DNA of 59,179 bases. Source: an uncultured Phocaeicola sp. Lineage in GTDB: Bacteria; Bacteroidota; Bacteroidia; Bacteroidales; Bacteroidaceae. Of this stretch, positions 27,070 through 36,714 are shown in pieces (position 1 is the first letter of the stretch; every line of letters begins with the position of its first letter). The position numbers were made by a program, and so were the translations under genes. The stretch spans positions 1 to 59,179 of the forward strand of contig CALUJE010000019.1 in assembly GCA_944320885.1 (NCBI GenBank), given 5' to 3'. The notes beneath the pieces are model-generated. The model ran no database searches and was not told the origin of the DNA. It worked only from the letters and a program-made list of their open reading frames with translations.

Positions 27070-30000
27070 TCAGGATTCCTTTTCTTCAGATGGGGCAGGT
27101 GATGTGTCTTGCGAATCTGTATTCTTCTGATATACAGAAGGTGCTACACCAAACTGCTGCTTGAAGCATTTGCTGAAATAGAAAGGGTCGTTCATTCCTA
27201 CCATATAGCAGATTTCTGATACGGTGTGTTTGTTTTCACGCAGCAGTTCGGCTGCCTTTTTCAGGCGGATGATATGAATGTATTTATTTGGAGAATATCC
27301 AGTTACACCTCGTACTTTTCGGTAAAAGATTGTACGGCCCATATTCATCATTGAAATAAGGTCTTCAACTGTGAAGTTCGGATTGTGTATGTGCGCTTCA
27401 ACCTTAGTCTGTAGTTCTTCGGCAAATTCCTGATCTTTATTCGACGTGCAGAGTGCAGGTTTTACATTGGTCGGGTCATTTGAGAATTTCTCGCGTAATT
27501 TTTCGCGCTGTTCTATCAATTTGTAGATGCGTGTAAGAAGATATTTCGGGCTGAAGGGTTTGGTTATGTATGCATCAGCTCCTGTTTCTACACCTTCCAG
27601 CTGTTTGTCGGGTGAATCCAGTGCGGTCAGCAAAATGATGGGGATGTGGCTTGTCGTGAAATCTTCTTTCAGTTTGCGGGTAACTTCGAAACCGTTCATA
27701 CCGGGCATTAATACGTCACATATTATCAAATCGGCGTCGTAATTGCGTGCGCGCTCCAGTCCGGATATACCATCCGACTCCGCAACGACTTCGAAATGCT
27801 GTCCGATTTCTTCTTTCAGGAACTCACGAACATCATTGTCATCCTCAATAATCAGGATTTTCTTTTCATTCAGCGGGTGTGCAGTTTCTTGTATGTTTTC
27901 GTTTATTTCATCTTCAACGAGCACATCCTTTAAATGTTGGGCTTCCTGTTCTTCACTTAGTAATTTATTGGGAATCAGGAAGTCTTTTTCTTCATATACG
28001 CTTGGGTCAAGCGGAAGGGTTACCGTAAATACGGAACCTCCGCCTTCGTTTTCATTGTATGTAATTGTTCCTTTATGAACATTTACCAGTTCATAACTTA
28101 AATGGAGACCTACTCCCATGCTGCTGCCGGAAAAATTGCTTTGCATAAAGCGTTTGAACAATTGGTCTCTTTTTTCCTTAGGAATGCCGACTCCTGTGTC
28201 CGATACGCTGATTATCAGTTTGTTATTTTCCTGACTGACATTTACAAAAAAAATAATCTTACCGTTGCTTGGAGTATATTTGAATGCATTGGACAGCAGA
28301 TTGTAGGTTATTTTGTCGACGTATCCTTTGTCAATGAACATTTTATAGCTGTCTGCAGAAGTATGAAACTGGAAATTCATTTTCTTTGATTCTGAAACGT
28401 CTTTGAAGCACAGGAATATTTCATACAGAAATGCGATGACATCCGTTTCTTCAAGAGAGAGTGCCAGTTTATTGTTCTGCATTTTACGGAATTCAAGCAA
28501 CTGGTTGATAAGGCGTAGCATTCGCTGGGTACTCTTATCCATGATTTTCAGTGAATAGGTGATTTCTTTAGGCAGTTTTTTACTGCTTTCAATCTTTTCA
28601 AGTGCTCCTTGTATCAATGTCAGCGGAGTGCGGAACTCGTGTGATATGTTTGTAAAGAAAACCAGCTTATATTCGGTCAGTTGCTTTTCTATTTCAATTC
28701 TGTTTCTGTAATTGTTAAGTTTATGAATCAGGCGGAACAGGAAATATACAATGGTTGCAATTACCAGTGTATAAATGATGTAGGCCCATGTAGTTTCCCA
28801 ATAAGGGGGATTGATGGTGATTTTGAGTGTTGTTTCCTTGTCGCTCCACACTCCATTGTTGTTGCATGCTCTTATGCGCAGTGTGTATGTTCCCGGAAGC
28901 AGGTTCTTGTATGAAGCAAAGTTGAGTGGCGAAGGTATACTCCAGTCTGCGTCATAAGGTTCCAGTTTATAGGTATATTTCTCTCTGCTTTCTTTCGAAT
29001 AGTCAAAGATGGAGAAATCAATAATGAATGAATTCTGATAGTGTTTCAGTTCTATGTTATCCGTATAGGCAATGGAACGTGTAAGTGGAGAATCGTGAGT
29101 TCCAGGACGGACTTCTGCTCCATTGATTCTCAAATTGGTCAGAACTGTTTGGGGAGGGGTAGAAGTGCTATGATTCTTAGGAGATATGATACTTTCCGGA
29201 TTTAATACTACCATGCCATAGTTGGAGCCGAACAGTATTTTGCCGTCTTTACACAGCAGTCCGCTGTTCTCACAGTATACATTACCCAGTTCATAGGCAG
29301 AGAAGAAAAAGTTCTGAAAGGTCTGGCTGTCTGGATGGAAACATGAAATACCATATTCCGTAGCTATCCACAAATTGCCGTTACGGTCTTCTATGATAGA
29401 TTGAACCATGCTGTTTACCAGCCCATTACGCGAATCATAATGCTTGAATTTCAGATTGCTATAGTCACCTTCGGGTTTGCAGACACTGAATCCGCCTCCC
29501 GAAGTGCCAATCCACATTCTTCCCTCTTTGTCATAGCAGAAACATTTTATTTCGTTGTTTCTCAGTTTTCCGTTTTGTTTATTGTATTCAATATAATTGT
29601 CAGGATTGGCAATGATTGAATCCGGCTGGAATACGTATACACCGTCACTCGTACCTGCCCATATGTATCCGTTCTTGTCTTCAGCTATGACACGTATCTG
29701 TTTTTGGGTATATGGATCGTTTAGGAAGTTGGTAAATTTGTATTTTCCGTTTTCTTTGGTAACCAAATCCAGTCCGCCTCCAAAAGTTCCGACCCACATG
29801 CGTTTCTTCCTGTCTTGATGAATGCAGAAGATATGGTTATAACTGACGGAAGATGAAGTGGAGTTTCGTTTATACCATTTTCCGTCTATACAGAGCCCGT
29901 CTCCTCGTGTTCCCAGCCACAGTTTGCCTTCAGAATCTTCTGCAATGGCATAAATGTTTGATTTATAGAAATGTTCTTTCTCTTTGTTACTCAGATTGCT

Positions 30001-31377
30001 GTTATAGGTATACAGGCCTCCGTTCCGGGTACTTACCCATATTTCATCATTGTTCTTCAGATAAGTAATCATGCGGATGGTGTTGGAGCGGTCTGACAGG
30101 CTTTTATCTTCCGGATAAACACGCCGTACATCTTCATTCAGCATTGTAAGTCTTGATACTCCGGCATATTCTGAACTGACCCACAAACCTTTGGAGCGGT
30201 CCATCATGATATGTTGCAGAAAATCTGAATCGATATGGCTGAAACCGTTTATATTAGCGGTAAAATGCTGAAGCTCATCCGTTTTTACATTATAGGCAAA
30301 CAGGCCGTTGCCGTATGTGGATATCCAGATAATGTCGCGCGAATCATGTATGATGGTATATCGTTCCCTATCGATATATCCAACTTTGTTGTTGGGCATA
30401 AGCTGGAAGTTTTTTATGGCTCCGGTTGTGGCATTTACATACCATACTTTTCCGGTATGATTATATATCCAGTAATTATGGCGGTTGTCTTGGGTTATTC
30501 TTCCGTCACTTGAAATATTCAGTTGGGTGTCGTAAGATATCTGATAGGTGTTCAGATTGAATAGATAAACTCCTTTGGAAGTGGCTATTAACCAGTTGTC
30601 TTTTACTCTTACGGCATCAGAGATTTTAATACCTTTTGGAAAAGCTGCAATATCTTTACAGCTTTTACCCTTTTCCAATACAGAGATACTTCCTTGTTGT
30701 GAAATGAAAAATACTTTTTGATTATACGACATAATCGCAAAAGCATGGTTGTCTTTTACTATCTGTTGGGTTTTGTTTCCTCTTACGAGATACACACCCT
30801 TATCTGTTCCTATCCATATGCGTTTACAGAAATCTTCATATATGTATTTGATATGATTGGTAGGGAGATTTCCTGTTTCTTCTTTGTATACTACAGAACT
30901 GAATTTTCCGTCTTTATATGTTATTTTTCGGCAACCGTTTCCTCTTTGATAAAGCCAGATATCGTTGTTTGAAGCTTTTAGCTTGTTACTGTAATGCTGA
31001 TTGTATTCTCCGCATCCGGTAAAATCTACAAAACAGTCTTTTTTTAAGTCGTAACAGCTAAACAGGTCGGGGAATGTATTGATCCACAAAAAACCGTTGT
31101 TATCTTCATCTATTTGTCTTATTCTGTGGTCAGCAAGTGATATGCTGTCAGAACTGTCCGGACGGAAATTGACAAATGAGTTTCCGTCATATCGGCTGAG
31201 TCCGTTTAGGGTACCGAACCAGATAAAACCTTTACTGTCTTGAAAAATATAGCGTATGGAGTTGTTTGCTATGCCGTCGTTTGTTGTAATGTGAACAGAA
31301 CGTAATTCGATAGAGGCCCACGTAAGAACGTGTAGACTCATCAGAATGATTGTTGTATAGAGCCTGAAAAGTTTCAT
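27070..31377 (-). CDS. Hybrid two-component system (HTCS) sensor-regulator
   Basis: A 1435-residue one-protein signalling system. A signal/TM leader (residues 1-22) precedes about 760 residues of periplasmic Reg_prop repeats forming two seven-bladed propellers (repeated 'IWFGT', 'LWISTYGNGL', 'IWAGTSDGVY'). A Y_Y_Y domain lies at about 785-850 ('YTYKLEPYDADWS'), then a TM near 860-882. The kinase has phospho-acceptor H913 in 'ISHEFRTP', then HATPase_c ('NLLSNAFKYTP', 'DTGVGIP'). A receiver domain has D1221 ('CDVLMPG'), and a C-terminal AraC-type HTH starts about 1340. Periplasmic pectin oligosaccharides are the expected signal. Likely targets are the neighbouring CE12/GH28 genes, PL11 and the PL1-SusCD operon (inference). 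Confidence 0.95.
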   Translation of the reverse strand: MKLFRLYTTIILMSLHVLTWASIELRSVHITTNDGIANNSIRYIFQDSKGFIWFGTLNGLSRYDGNSFVNFRPDSSDSISLADHRIRQIDEDNNGFLWINTFPDLFSCYDLKKDCFVDFTGCGEYNQHYSNKLKASNNDIWLYQRGNGCRKITYKDGKFSSVVYKEETGNLPTNHIKYIYEDFCKRIWIGTDKGVYLVRGNKTQQIVKDNHAFAIMSYNQKVFFISQQGSISVLEKGKSCKDIAAFPKGIKISDAVRVKDNWLIATSKGVYLFNLNTYQISYDTQLNISSDGRITQDNRHNYWIYNHTGKVWYVNATTGAIKNFQLMPNNKVGYIDRERYTIIHDSRDIIWISTYGNGLFAYNVKTDELQHFTANINGFSHIDSDFLQHIMMDRSKGLWVSSEYAGVSRLTMLNEDVRRVYPEDKSLSDRSNTIRMITYLKNNDEIWVSTRNGGLYTYNSNLSNKEKEHFYKSNIYAIAEDSEGKLWLGTRGDGLCIDGKWYKRNSTSSSVSYNHIFCIHQDRKKRMWVGTFGGGLDLVTKENGKYKFTNFLNDPYTQKQIRVIAEDKNGYIWAGTSDGVYVFQPDSIIANPDNYIEYNKQNGKLRNNEIKCFCYDKEGRMWIGTSGGGFSVCKPEGDYSNLKFKHYDSRNGLVNSMVQSIIEDRNGNLWIATEYGISCFHPDSQTFQNFFFSAYELGNVYCENSGLLCKDGKILFGSNYGMVVLNPESIISPKNHSTSTPPQTVLTNLRINGAEVRPGTHDSPLTRSIAYTDNIELKHYQNSFIIDFSIFDYSKESREKYTYKLEPYDADWSIPSPLNFASYKNLLPGTYTLRIRACNNNGVWSDKETTLKITINPPYWETTWAYIIYTLVIATIVYFLFRLIHKLNNYRNRIEIEKQLTEYKLVFFTNISHEFRTPLTLIQGALEKIESSKKLPKEITYSLKIMDKSTQRMLRLINQLLEFRKMQNNKLALSLEETDVIAFLYEIFLCFKDVSESKKMNFQFHTSADSYKMFIDKGYVDKITYNLLSNAFKYTPSNGKIIFFVNVSQENNKLIISVSDTGVGIPKEKRDQLFKRFMQSNFSGSSMGVGLHLSYELVNVHKGTITYNENEGGGSVFTVTLPLDPSVYEEKDFLIPNKLLSEEQEAQHLKDVLVEDEINENIQETAHPLNEKKILIIEDDNDVREFLKEEIGQHFEVVAESDGISGLERARNYDADLIICDVLMPGMNGFEVTRKLKEDFTTSHIPIILLTALDSPDKQLEGVETGADAYITKPFSPKYLLTRIYKLIEQREKLREKFSNDPTNVKPALCTSNKDQEFAEELQTKVEAHIHNPNFTVEDLISMMNMGRTIFYRKVRGVTGYSPNKYIHIIRLKKAAELLRENKHTVSEICYMVGMNDPFYFSKCFKQQFGVAPSVYQKNTDSQDTSPAPSEEKES

Positions 31378-31405
31378 TCAATAAATTGGATCATGCTTGT
31401 AGGCG

Positions 31406-31413
31406 CAAATTTA
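31406..31413 (-). promoter_or_regulatory. Probable -7 box of the HTCS gene
   Basis: TAAATTTG on the minus strand (CAAATTTA on plus) matches TAnnTTTG and lies 28 bp upstream of the HTCS start. No clear TTTG is seen at -33. Confidence 0.4.
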
Positions 31414-31432
31414 CAAAAAAGAAACTTTTTTT

Positions 31433-31471
31433 AAAAGGATGGCAGCTTTTCTTTTATGCCGCCATCCTTTT
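31433..31471 (-). terminator. Terminator of the CE12-CE12 gene
   Basis: AAAAGGATGGC (31433-31443) and GCCATCCTTTT (31461-31471) form a perfect 11-bp stem right after the stop of the minus-strand gene at 31475. The T tail on the minus strand is only four bases. Confidence 0.65.
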
Positions 31472-31474
31472 ATT

Positions 31475-33112
31475 CTATTTTTTCAGAAACTCTTTTAATG
31501 GAATATTTTCGTTTTTAATGCCTTCTATAATACTTTGTGCATTCATGTTGGCACCTTTCAGTGACGAGTGCGTATGGTCATGGTTAAAGTAGCTTCCTGA
31601 CTGGTTCTGTCCTTCCTTTTCCAGTTTATCAGCCGAGATTTTGTTCAGATCTATAAAATATGCACCTCCCATGGCTGCTGCCTGTTTGGCCCATAAACCA
31701 TAGCTGTCAGTATTACGTTCTATTTTCCCGTTTTTCCATTTGTTGCGTGGAGTGTGACTGAGTATGATAGGGATAGCTCCCTTTTCTTTGGCATCCCCGA
31801 TAAATTTGCGCAAGTACCATCCGTATGTATATACTACTTCATATTGTTTGGTTGCCTCCATTTGGAAAACCTTGCTTTCGTTTCCGTTGCCTCGCAGTTC
31901 GCCTCTGGCTTTTCCTTTGTTGATGTCTCCTCCGTCATTATGTCCGAACTGAATCAGGACAAAATCACCGGGTTTCAGAGCGTTATATACTTTGTCCCAT
32001 CGTCCTTCATTCAGATAAGTACGTGCGCTGCGTCCGGCCATTGCACAGTTTTCAACGGTTATTTTCCTGTCGTCAAAGTATTGTCCGATAACGCTTCCCC
32101 ATCCCCACATGCCATCTGTATCACTGTCATTGTTTCTTACGGTACTGTCGCCTATGGTAAAAAGTACAGGATTTCCGTCTTTCCTGCTTGATCCGGTTAT
32201 CGTATCCTTTTCAATCGGTTTGAGATAAGAGGCTAGTTCCAGTCCCTTATAATTTCTGATACCTTCTATTGCGGATTCTGCATTGACTCGGGCCCCGAAG
32301 CGGCTTGTATGAATACGGTCCAGATAGAACATGTATTTGACTTTTTCCTTGCCGAACTTTTCAAATTTACGTGCAGATATCTCATTCAGGTCAATAAATG
32401 GAACGTTCTCTTCTTCAGCTACTTGTTTGGCCCATAAACCGAATGTCTTGTTTACGCGTGTAATGATGGTACTGTCTTTGTCGTCCCATGCATTGCGTGG
32501 GGTCAGTGAGCAAAGCAAGGCATGTGCCCCTTTAGCTTTCACGTCGTGAATAAAACGTCGCATGTATTCACCGTAGGTATAGACTGTTTCTTTTACGCCG
32601 GTTTCCTTAATGGTAACGTTAAGACTGTCTTTTCCGATTCCTGGAATAGAGGCACGGGCGCGACCGCTGTCATATGGTCCGTTGTCATTGTGTCCGAGTT
32701 CGATGAGTACCCAGTCTCCGGGTTTGATACCTTTCAGTACATCAGGCCATAAACGGTTGTAGAAAGTACGGCTGCTGGTACCTCCAAGAGCTTGATTTTC
32801 AACTGTAATTTTATTTTCGTCAAAATATTCATGGGCATAGTATCCCCATCCCCATTGTCCGTTGTTGCCGTTTCCGAGAGTACCGGTACGCATGGTTGAG
32901 TTGCCTACAAGAAACAATACCGGATTTTTTCCTTTTCTGCTCGATCCGGCTACAGGACGGGCTGTACGAACTTTGTTCAGACTGTCAAGCGTATTGTCTA
33001 TGACCTTGTTGACGTCTTTCATCGGAGCTGCCACCTTGTTCTGTGCGTTTACACACAGTGTAAAGAAAAGCATCGCCATGATGCATTTGCCATATGGTTT
33101 TAATTTTGTCAT
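31475..33112 (-). CDS. Tandem SGNH (CE12-CE12) rhamnogalacturonan acetylesterase
   Basis: A 545-residue secreted protein (signal ends VNAQ, about 24) made of two SGNH hydrolase domains. Each is introduced by the same 'GSSRK-x-x-NPVLF' linker. Domain 1 (about 58-290): S72 in GNST, 'ELGHND', D265/H268 in 'DRIH'. Domain 2 (about 305-540): S323 in GDST, 'QFGHND', D512/H515 in 'DHTH'. Both keep the Ser-Asp-His triad; domain 1 has N for the usual D before the serine. CE12 enzymes remove acetyl groups from galacturonate in RG-I. Downstream of GH28 on the same strand with an intervening hairpin. Confidence 0.9.
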   Translation of the reverse strand: MTKLKPYGKCIMAMLFFTLCVNAQNKVAAPMKDVNKVIDNTLDSLNKVRTARPVAGSSRKGKNPVLFLVGNSTMRTGTLGNGNNGQWGWGYYAHEYFDENKITVENQALGGTSSRTFYNRLWPDVLKGIKPGDWVLIELGHNDNGPYDSGRARASIPGIGKDSLNVTIKETGVKETVYTYGEYMRRFIHDVKAKGAHALLCSLTPRNAWDDKDSTIITRVNKTFGLWAKQVAEEENVPFIDLNEISARKFEKFGKEKVKYMFYLDRIHTSRFGARVNAESAIEGIRNYKGLELASYLKPIEKDTITGSSRKDGNPVLFTIGDSTVRNNDSDTDGMWGWGSVIGQYFDDRKITVENCAMAGRSARTYLNEGRWDKVYNALKPGDFVLIQFGHNDGGDINKGKARGELRGNGNESKVFQMEATKQYEVVYTYGWYLRKFIGDAKEKGAIPIILSHTPRNKWKNGKIERNTDSYGLWAKQAAAMGGAYFIDLNKISADKLEKEGQNQSGSYFNHDHTHSSLKGANMNAQSIIEGIKNENIPLKEFLKK

Positions 33113-33131
33113 GGTTATTGTATTTATATAA

Positions 33132-33169
33132 AAAAGAGAAGAATATTTGTTGTTATACTCTTCTCTTTT
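33132..33169 (-). terminator. Hairpin between GH28 and CE12-CE12
   Basis: AAAAGAGAAGA (33132-33142) and TCTTCTCTTTT (33159-33169) form an 11-bp stem with a T-rich tail on the minus strand. It lies between the GH28 stop (33189) and the CE12 start (33112). It may be a partial terminator setting lower expression of the esterase, because no separate promoter was found for it. Confidence 0.6.
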
Positions 33170-33188
33170 GTTTGTTGTTAATGTTGGT

Positions 33189-34508
33189 TTATTTTGCGGA
33201 AATATCTTCTGTTGCAGCCTTTACATTTACATTTTTCCAGTTGAATTCAGAAATAATGTTTTTATCGCATTGGGTGTTTTTGGCTGTAATGTTCAGGTTT
33301 TCAAATGTGAAATTTTCTAATTTGTACTGGTCTGACTGTTTTACGTCAAAGAAAGTATTGCATTTGAATTCAATGTTGCGCATTGTCACATTATTTGAAT
33401 GGGAAACAGGCATGTCCGTTCTTCCTTTCAAGTCGAAAAACTGTGTCCATGGTTTTACAACCAGAAAACTTTTTGCTTCTCCTTTAATATCTTCAACTGT
33501 AATATATTCAAAGTGTTGCGGAGTATCTGGACGCATTTTGAGCCAAAGCAGACGTGATGCTTCCTGAATGGTGCAACGACGTAAAATAATATTATAATTA
33601 TGAATCGATTCACTTCCGCAGGTAAGTGCACTGTGGCAGAATCCGTAGTTGCAGTCTTCTATGATGATATTACGGTTTTCACCGTTATTGGGGTCTTTGT
33701 CTGCCCATGGGCCTTTTCCGCCTTTGAGTGCAATGGCATCGTCATTGACTGACATATAACAGCCTTTTACAAGGACATTGCTGCAAACGTCCAAATCTAT
33801 GGCGTCACTGCTGGGAGCTTTCACCGGAGCAGAAGGGGCAAAGATGTGCAGATTCGTCAGGCGAACTCTGTTGCAACGATAGAGATGGGTTGTCCAAAAC
33901 GGAGAGTTAATAAGATGAACACCAGTAATATGTATGTCATTGCAGTTTGAAATATATACCAGGCGCGGGCGAAGCTCATCCATGTTTGTACATTTGGGAA
34001 TAACTTTACGGCGCAACCAGAAAGACTTCCAGAAACGAAGTCCGTTACCGTTGATTGTTCCTTTGCCGGAGATGGTAAAGCCATCTACTTTATCAGCATT
34101 GATTAAAGCTGCAAAGTATTTCAGGGTTTGTCCTTCAATACGTGTCTGGACAATAGGAAAGTTGCTGATATCATCGCTTCCCTTTAATACGGCTCCTTCT
34201 TCCAGATACAGGTGGGTTTTCGGCTTGAAGAACAATGAACCACTCAGATATGTTCCTTTAGGAACGACGATAACTCCACCTTCTGCAGAGGCTTTGTCGA
34301 TAACGGCCTGAATTTTTTCGGTTTGCAATACTGTGCTGTCGTTTATCACTCCATAATCTGTGATAACATACTTTTTCCCTAATTTTTCTAATTGCACAGG
34401 TTCTACTTTCTTAAACCATTCAGGAATAAGTGTTCCGTCAGGAAATACATCTTTTCCATAAATGGTAAGCGAAATAAAGGTCATTAGTGTAATGAATACA
34501 GATCTCAT
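33189..34508 (-). CDS. GH28 family glycoside hydrolase (second)
   Basis: A 439-residue secreted beta-helix (signal ends about residue 18, 'TIYGK'). GH28 catalytic acids are present with correct spacing: D235 in 'SSDAID' and D256-D257 in 'VNDDAIAL', 21 residues later. The usual GHG is replaced by C-H-S with H292 kept ('CHSALTCGSES'). The downstream basic element is 'LWLKMRPDTP' rather than RIK. Such divergence is typical of GH28 members acting on rhamnogalacturonan or short substrates, so I would not call it a plain polygalacturonase. Divergent from PL11 at 34843. Confidence 0.87.
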   Translation of the reverse strand: MRSVFITLMTFISLTIYGKDVFPDGTLIPEWFKKVEPVQLEKLGKKYVITDYGVINDSTVLQTEKIQAVIDKASAEGGVIVVPKGTYLSGSLFFKPKTHLYLEEGAVLKGSDDISNFPIVQTRIEGQTLKYFAALINADKVDGFTISGKGTINGNGLRFWKSFWLRRKVIPKCTNMDELRPRLVYISNCNDIHITGVHLINSPFWTTHLYRCNRVRLTNLHIFAPSAPVKAPSSDAIDLDVCSNVLVKGCYMSVNDDAIALKGGKGPWADKDPNNGENRNIIIEDCNYGFCHSALTCGSESIHNYNIILRRCTIQEASRLLWLKMRPDTPQHFEYITVEDIKGEAKSFLVVKPWTQFFDLKGRTDMPVSHSNNVTMRNIEFKCNTFFDVKQSDQYKLENFTFENLNITAKNTQCDKNIISEFNWKNVNVKAATEDISAK

Positions 34509-34842
34509 AGCTTGAATTTAAATAAATCTTAGGTTGTAACAATAATTTGCAAATAAATGAAATTCTGAACAAATGCAATTTCTGATAATGATTTTTGTTC
34601 TGCGTATAATGATTTTTTCAATGGAAATATTTTTTATGGAATAAAGTATACTATATATAATAAGGTATAGGAATGAGAGAAAAAAGTGCTGACTGCGTTT
34701 CTTGATTTTGAAATTAATGAAAATGACTGATTTTACATAAAACGCTGCAATAATTGTACGGATGTTTCTTTTCGCTGTCATAAAAGAACTAATTTCGTGT
34801 CACGATTGGATGAAGTTGTACGATAAAAGTTGTATAATACAA
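34509..34842. promoter_or_regulatory. Divergent regulatory region, GH28/CE12 and PL11
   Basis: A 334-bp AT-rich gap between divergent transcripts. On plus, TTTC (34765-34768) and TAATTTCG (34790-34797), 21 bp apart, are a weak promoter for PL11; the leader would be about 40 nt. No consensus promoter was found for GH28 on minus. That would fit HTCS-dependent activation. No gene or RNA is supported here. Confidence 0.35.
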
Positions 34843-36714
34843 ATGCGTTTACATTATATTCTTATAGGATTTTGCTTGTGTTGTTGCTCTCTGTTTGCGC
34901 AACCGAATTATGATTTTTCACGTCTTCAGATGGAACGATTGGGACGTGGTGTGGTTGCCGTGCGTAATTCGGAAAGTGAAGTAGTCGTATCATGGAGATA
35001 TTTGGCTTCAGATTCGGAAGAGATTGCTTTTGATGTATTGCGTAACGGAAAAAAAGTAAATAAAGAGCCAATAAAAGACTGTACGTTTTTTGTAGACCGT
35101 AATTCATCGGATGAAAAGGCGTTGTATGAAGTGCATCCGGTTTTGCCAGAAGGTGTACATGCGGTGAGTGGCATTTATGAACTTCCGGCCAATGCTCCTT
35201 GTGGCTATCTGGAAATTCCTCTTCAGAAACCTGCCGGAGGTATTTCGCCTGATGGACGCAGATTTGAATACACTCCGAATGATGCTTCAATTGGTGATGT
35301 GGATGGGGACGGAGAATATGAGATTATATTAAAATGGGAACCTACCAATGCACATGACAACAGCCATGACGGATATACAGGAAATACTTTGTTTGAGGCT
35401 TATCGTTTAAATGGACAACGATTGTGGCAGATAGATCTTGGACACAATATCCGCTCCGGTGCACATTACGTTCCTTTTCTGGTATATGATTTCGATGGAG
35501 ACGGAAGAGCGGAACTGGCTGTCCGGACTTCAGATGGGACTGTCGACGGGAAAGGAAAAATTATTGGAGATGCAAAAGCTGATTATCGTGGAAAGGGAGG
35601 ACCTGAAGATCCGCGAAGCTTGGGACGAATTCTTACCGGCAGGGAGTTTTTAACCGTTTTTTCGGGGCTTACAGGTGAAGAACTTTGTTCTGTTCCTTAT
35701 GTTCCTTCTCGAGGTAATCCTTCTGATTGGGGTGACTCAAGGGCAAATCGAAGTGATCGTTTCCTTGCTGCGGTAGCTTATCTGGATGGATGCAAACCCA
35801 GTATTGTCATGTGTCGTGGATATTACACTCGTACGGTTCTGGCTGCTTTTGACTGGGATGGAAAGAAACTTAAAAAACGTTGGGTCTTTGACAGTAACCG
35901 ATATCCGGAATATGCCGGCCAGGGAAATCATAATTTGCGTGTGGGTGATGTGGATGGAGACGGTTGTGACGAAATAGTTTATGGCTCATGTACAATAGAT
36001 CATAATGGTAAAGGTTTATATTCTACCGGAATGGGACATGGAGATGCCATGCATCTGACTTGTTTCGATCCATCAGAAAAAAAACTGCAGGTATGGGACT
36101 GTCATGAAAATAAACGTGATGGGTCTAGTTTTCGGGATGCAGCTACAGGCAAAGTATTATGGCAGGTAAAAAGTTCCATGGATGTGGGACGTTGTATGGC
36201 TGCCGACATTGACCCTACCAGTTCCGGTGTCGAGATGTGGTCATTGGCATCAGGAGGTATTCGGAGTGTTAAAGGGAAAGTTTTGTGTAAACGTCCACGC
36301 AGATTATCGTGTAACATGGCGGTATGGTGGGATGGTGATTTGTTGCGTGAGTTACTCGATGGAGTAACGGTTAGTAAATATGACTGGCAAAAAAGAGAAT
36401 GTGTACCGTTGATAACCTTTGAAGGGTGTCAGTCAAATAACTGGACCAAACGGAATCCTTGTCTACAAGCTGACATATTGGGTGATTGGCGTGAAGAGGT
36501 GTTGCTGCGTACAAAAGACAACAATGCTTTACGGCTTTATGTATCTCCAATACCGACCTCTTACAGATTTCATTCATTCTTGAATGATCCTGTATATAGA
36601 ATAAGTATAGCAACGCAAAATGTAGGGTATAACCAGCCGACTCAGCCGGGATTTTATTTTGGACCGGATTTGAAAGGATATTTTAGAGGAATGTATCTTT
36701 CTGACGGAAACTGA
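34843..36714 (+). CDS. PL11 rhamnogalacturonan lyase (second copy)
   Basis: A 623-residue secreted lyase. I use the ATG at 34843, which begins the signal peptide ('MRLHYILIGFCLCCCSLFAQ'). The upstream in-frame ATG at 34762 lies in the promoter region. PL11 propeller with calcium loops 'DVDGDGEYEIILKW', 'DFDGDGRAELAVRT' and 'DVDGDGCDEIVYG', ending in the family signature 'VGYNQPTQPGFYFG'. An extra insertion ('DAKADYRGKGGPEDPRSLGR') relative to the first copy lies near the second loop and may change endo/exo mode (inference). It is alone on its transcript. Confidence 0.92.
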   Translation: MRLHYILIGFCLCCCSLFAQPNYDFSRLQMERLGRGVVAVRNSESEVVVSWRYLASDSEEIAFDVLRNGKKVNKEPIKDCTFFVDRNSSDEKALYEVHPVLPEGVHAVSGIYELPANAPCGYLEIPLQKPAGGISPDGRRFEYTPNDASIGDVDGDGEYEIILKWEPTNAHDNSHDGYTGNTLFEAYRLNGQRLWQIDLGHNIRSGAHYVPFLVYDFDGDGRAELAVRTSDGTVDGKGKIIGDAKADYRGKGGPEDPRSLGRILTGREFLTVFSGLTGEELCSVPYVPSRGNPSDWGDSRANRSDRFLAAVAYLDGCKPSIVMCRGYYTRTVLAAFDWDGKKLKKRWVFDSNRYPEYAGQGNHNLRVGDVDGDGCDEIVYGSCTIDHNGKGLYSTGMGHGDAMHLTCFDPSEKKLQVWDCHENKRDGSSFRDAATGKVLWQVKSSMDVGRCMAADIDPTSSGVEMWSLASGGIRSVKGKVLCKRPRRLSCNMAVWWDGDLLRELLDGVTVSKYDWQKRECVPLITFEGCQSNNWTKRNPCLQADILGDWREEVLLRTKDNNALRLYVSPIPTSYRFHSFLNDPVYRISIATQNVGYNQPTQPGFYFGPDLKGYFRGMYLSDGN

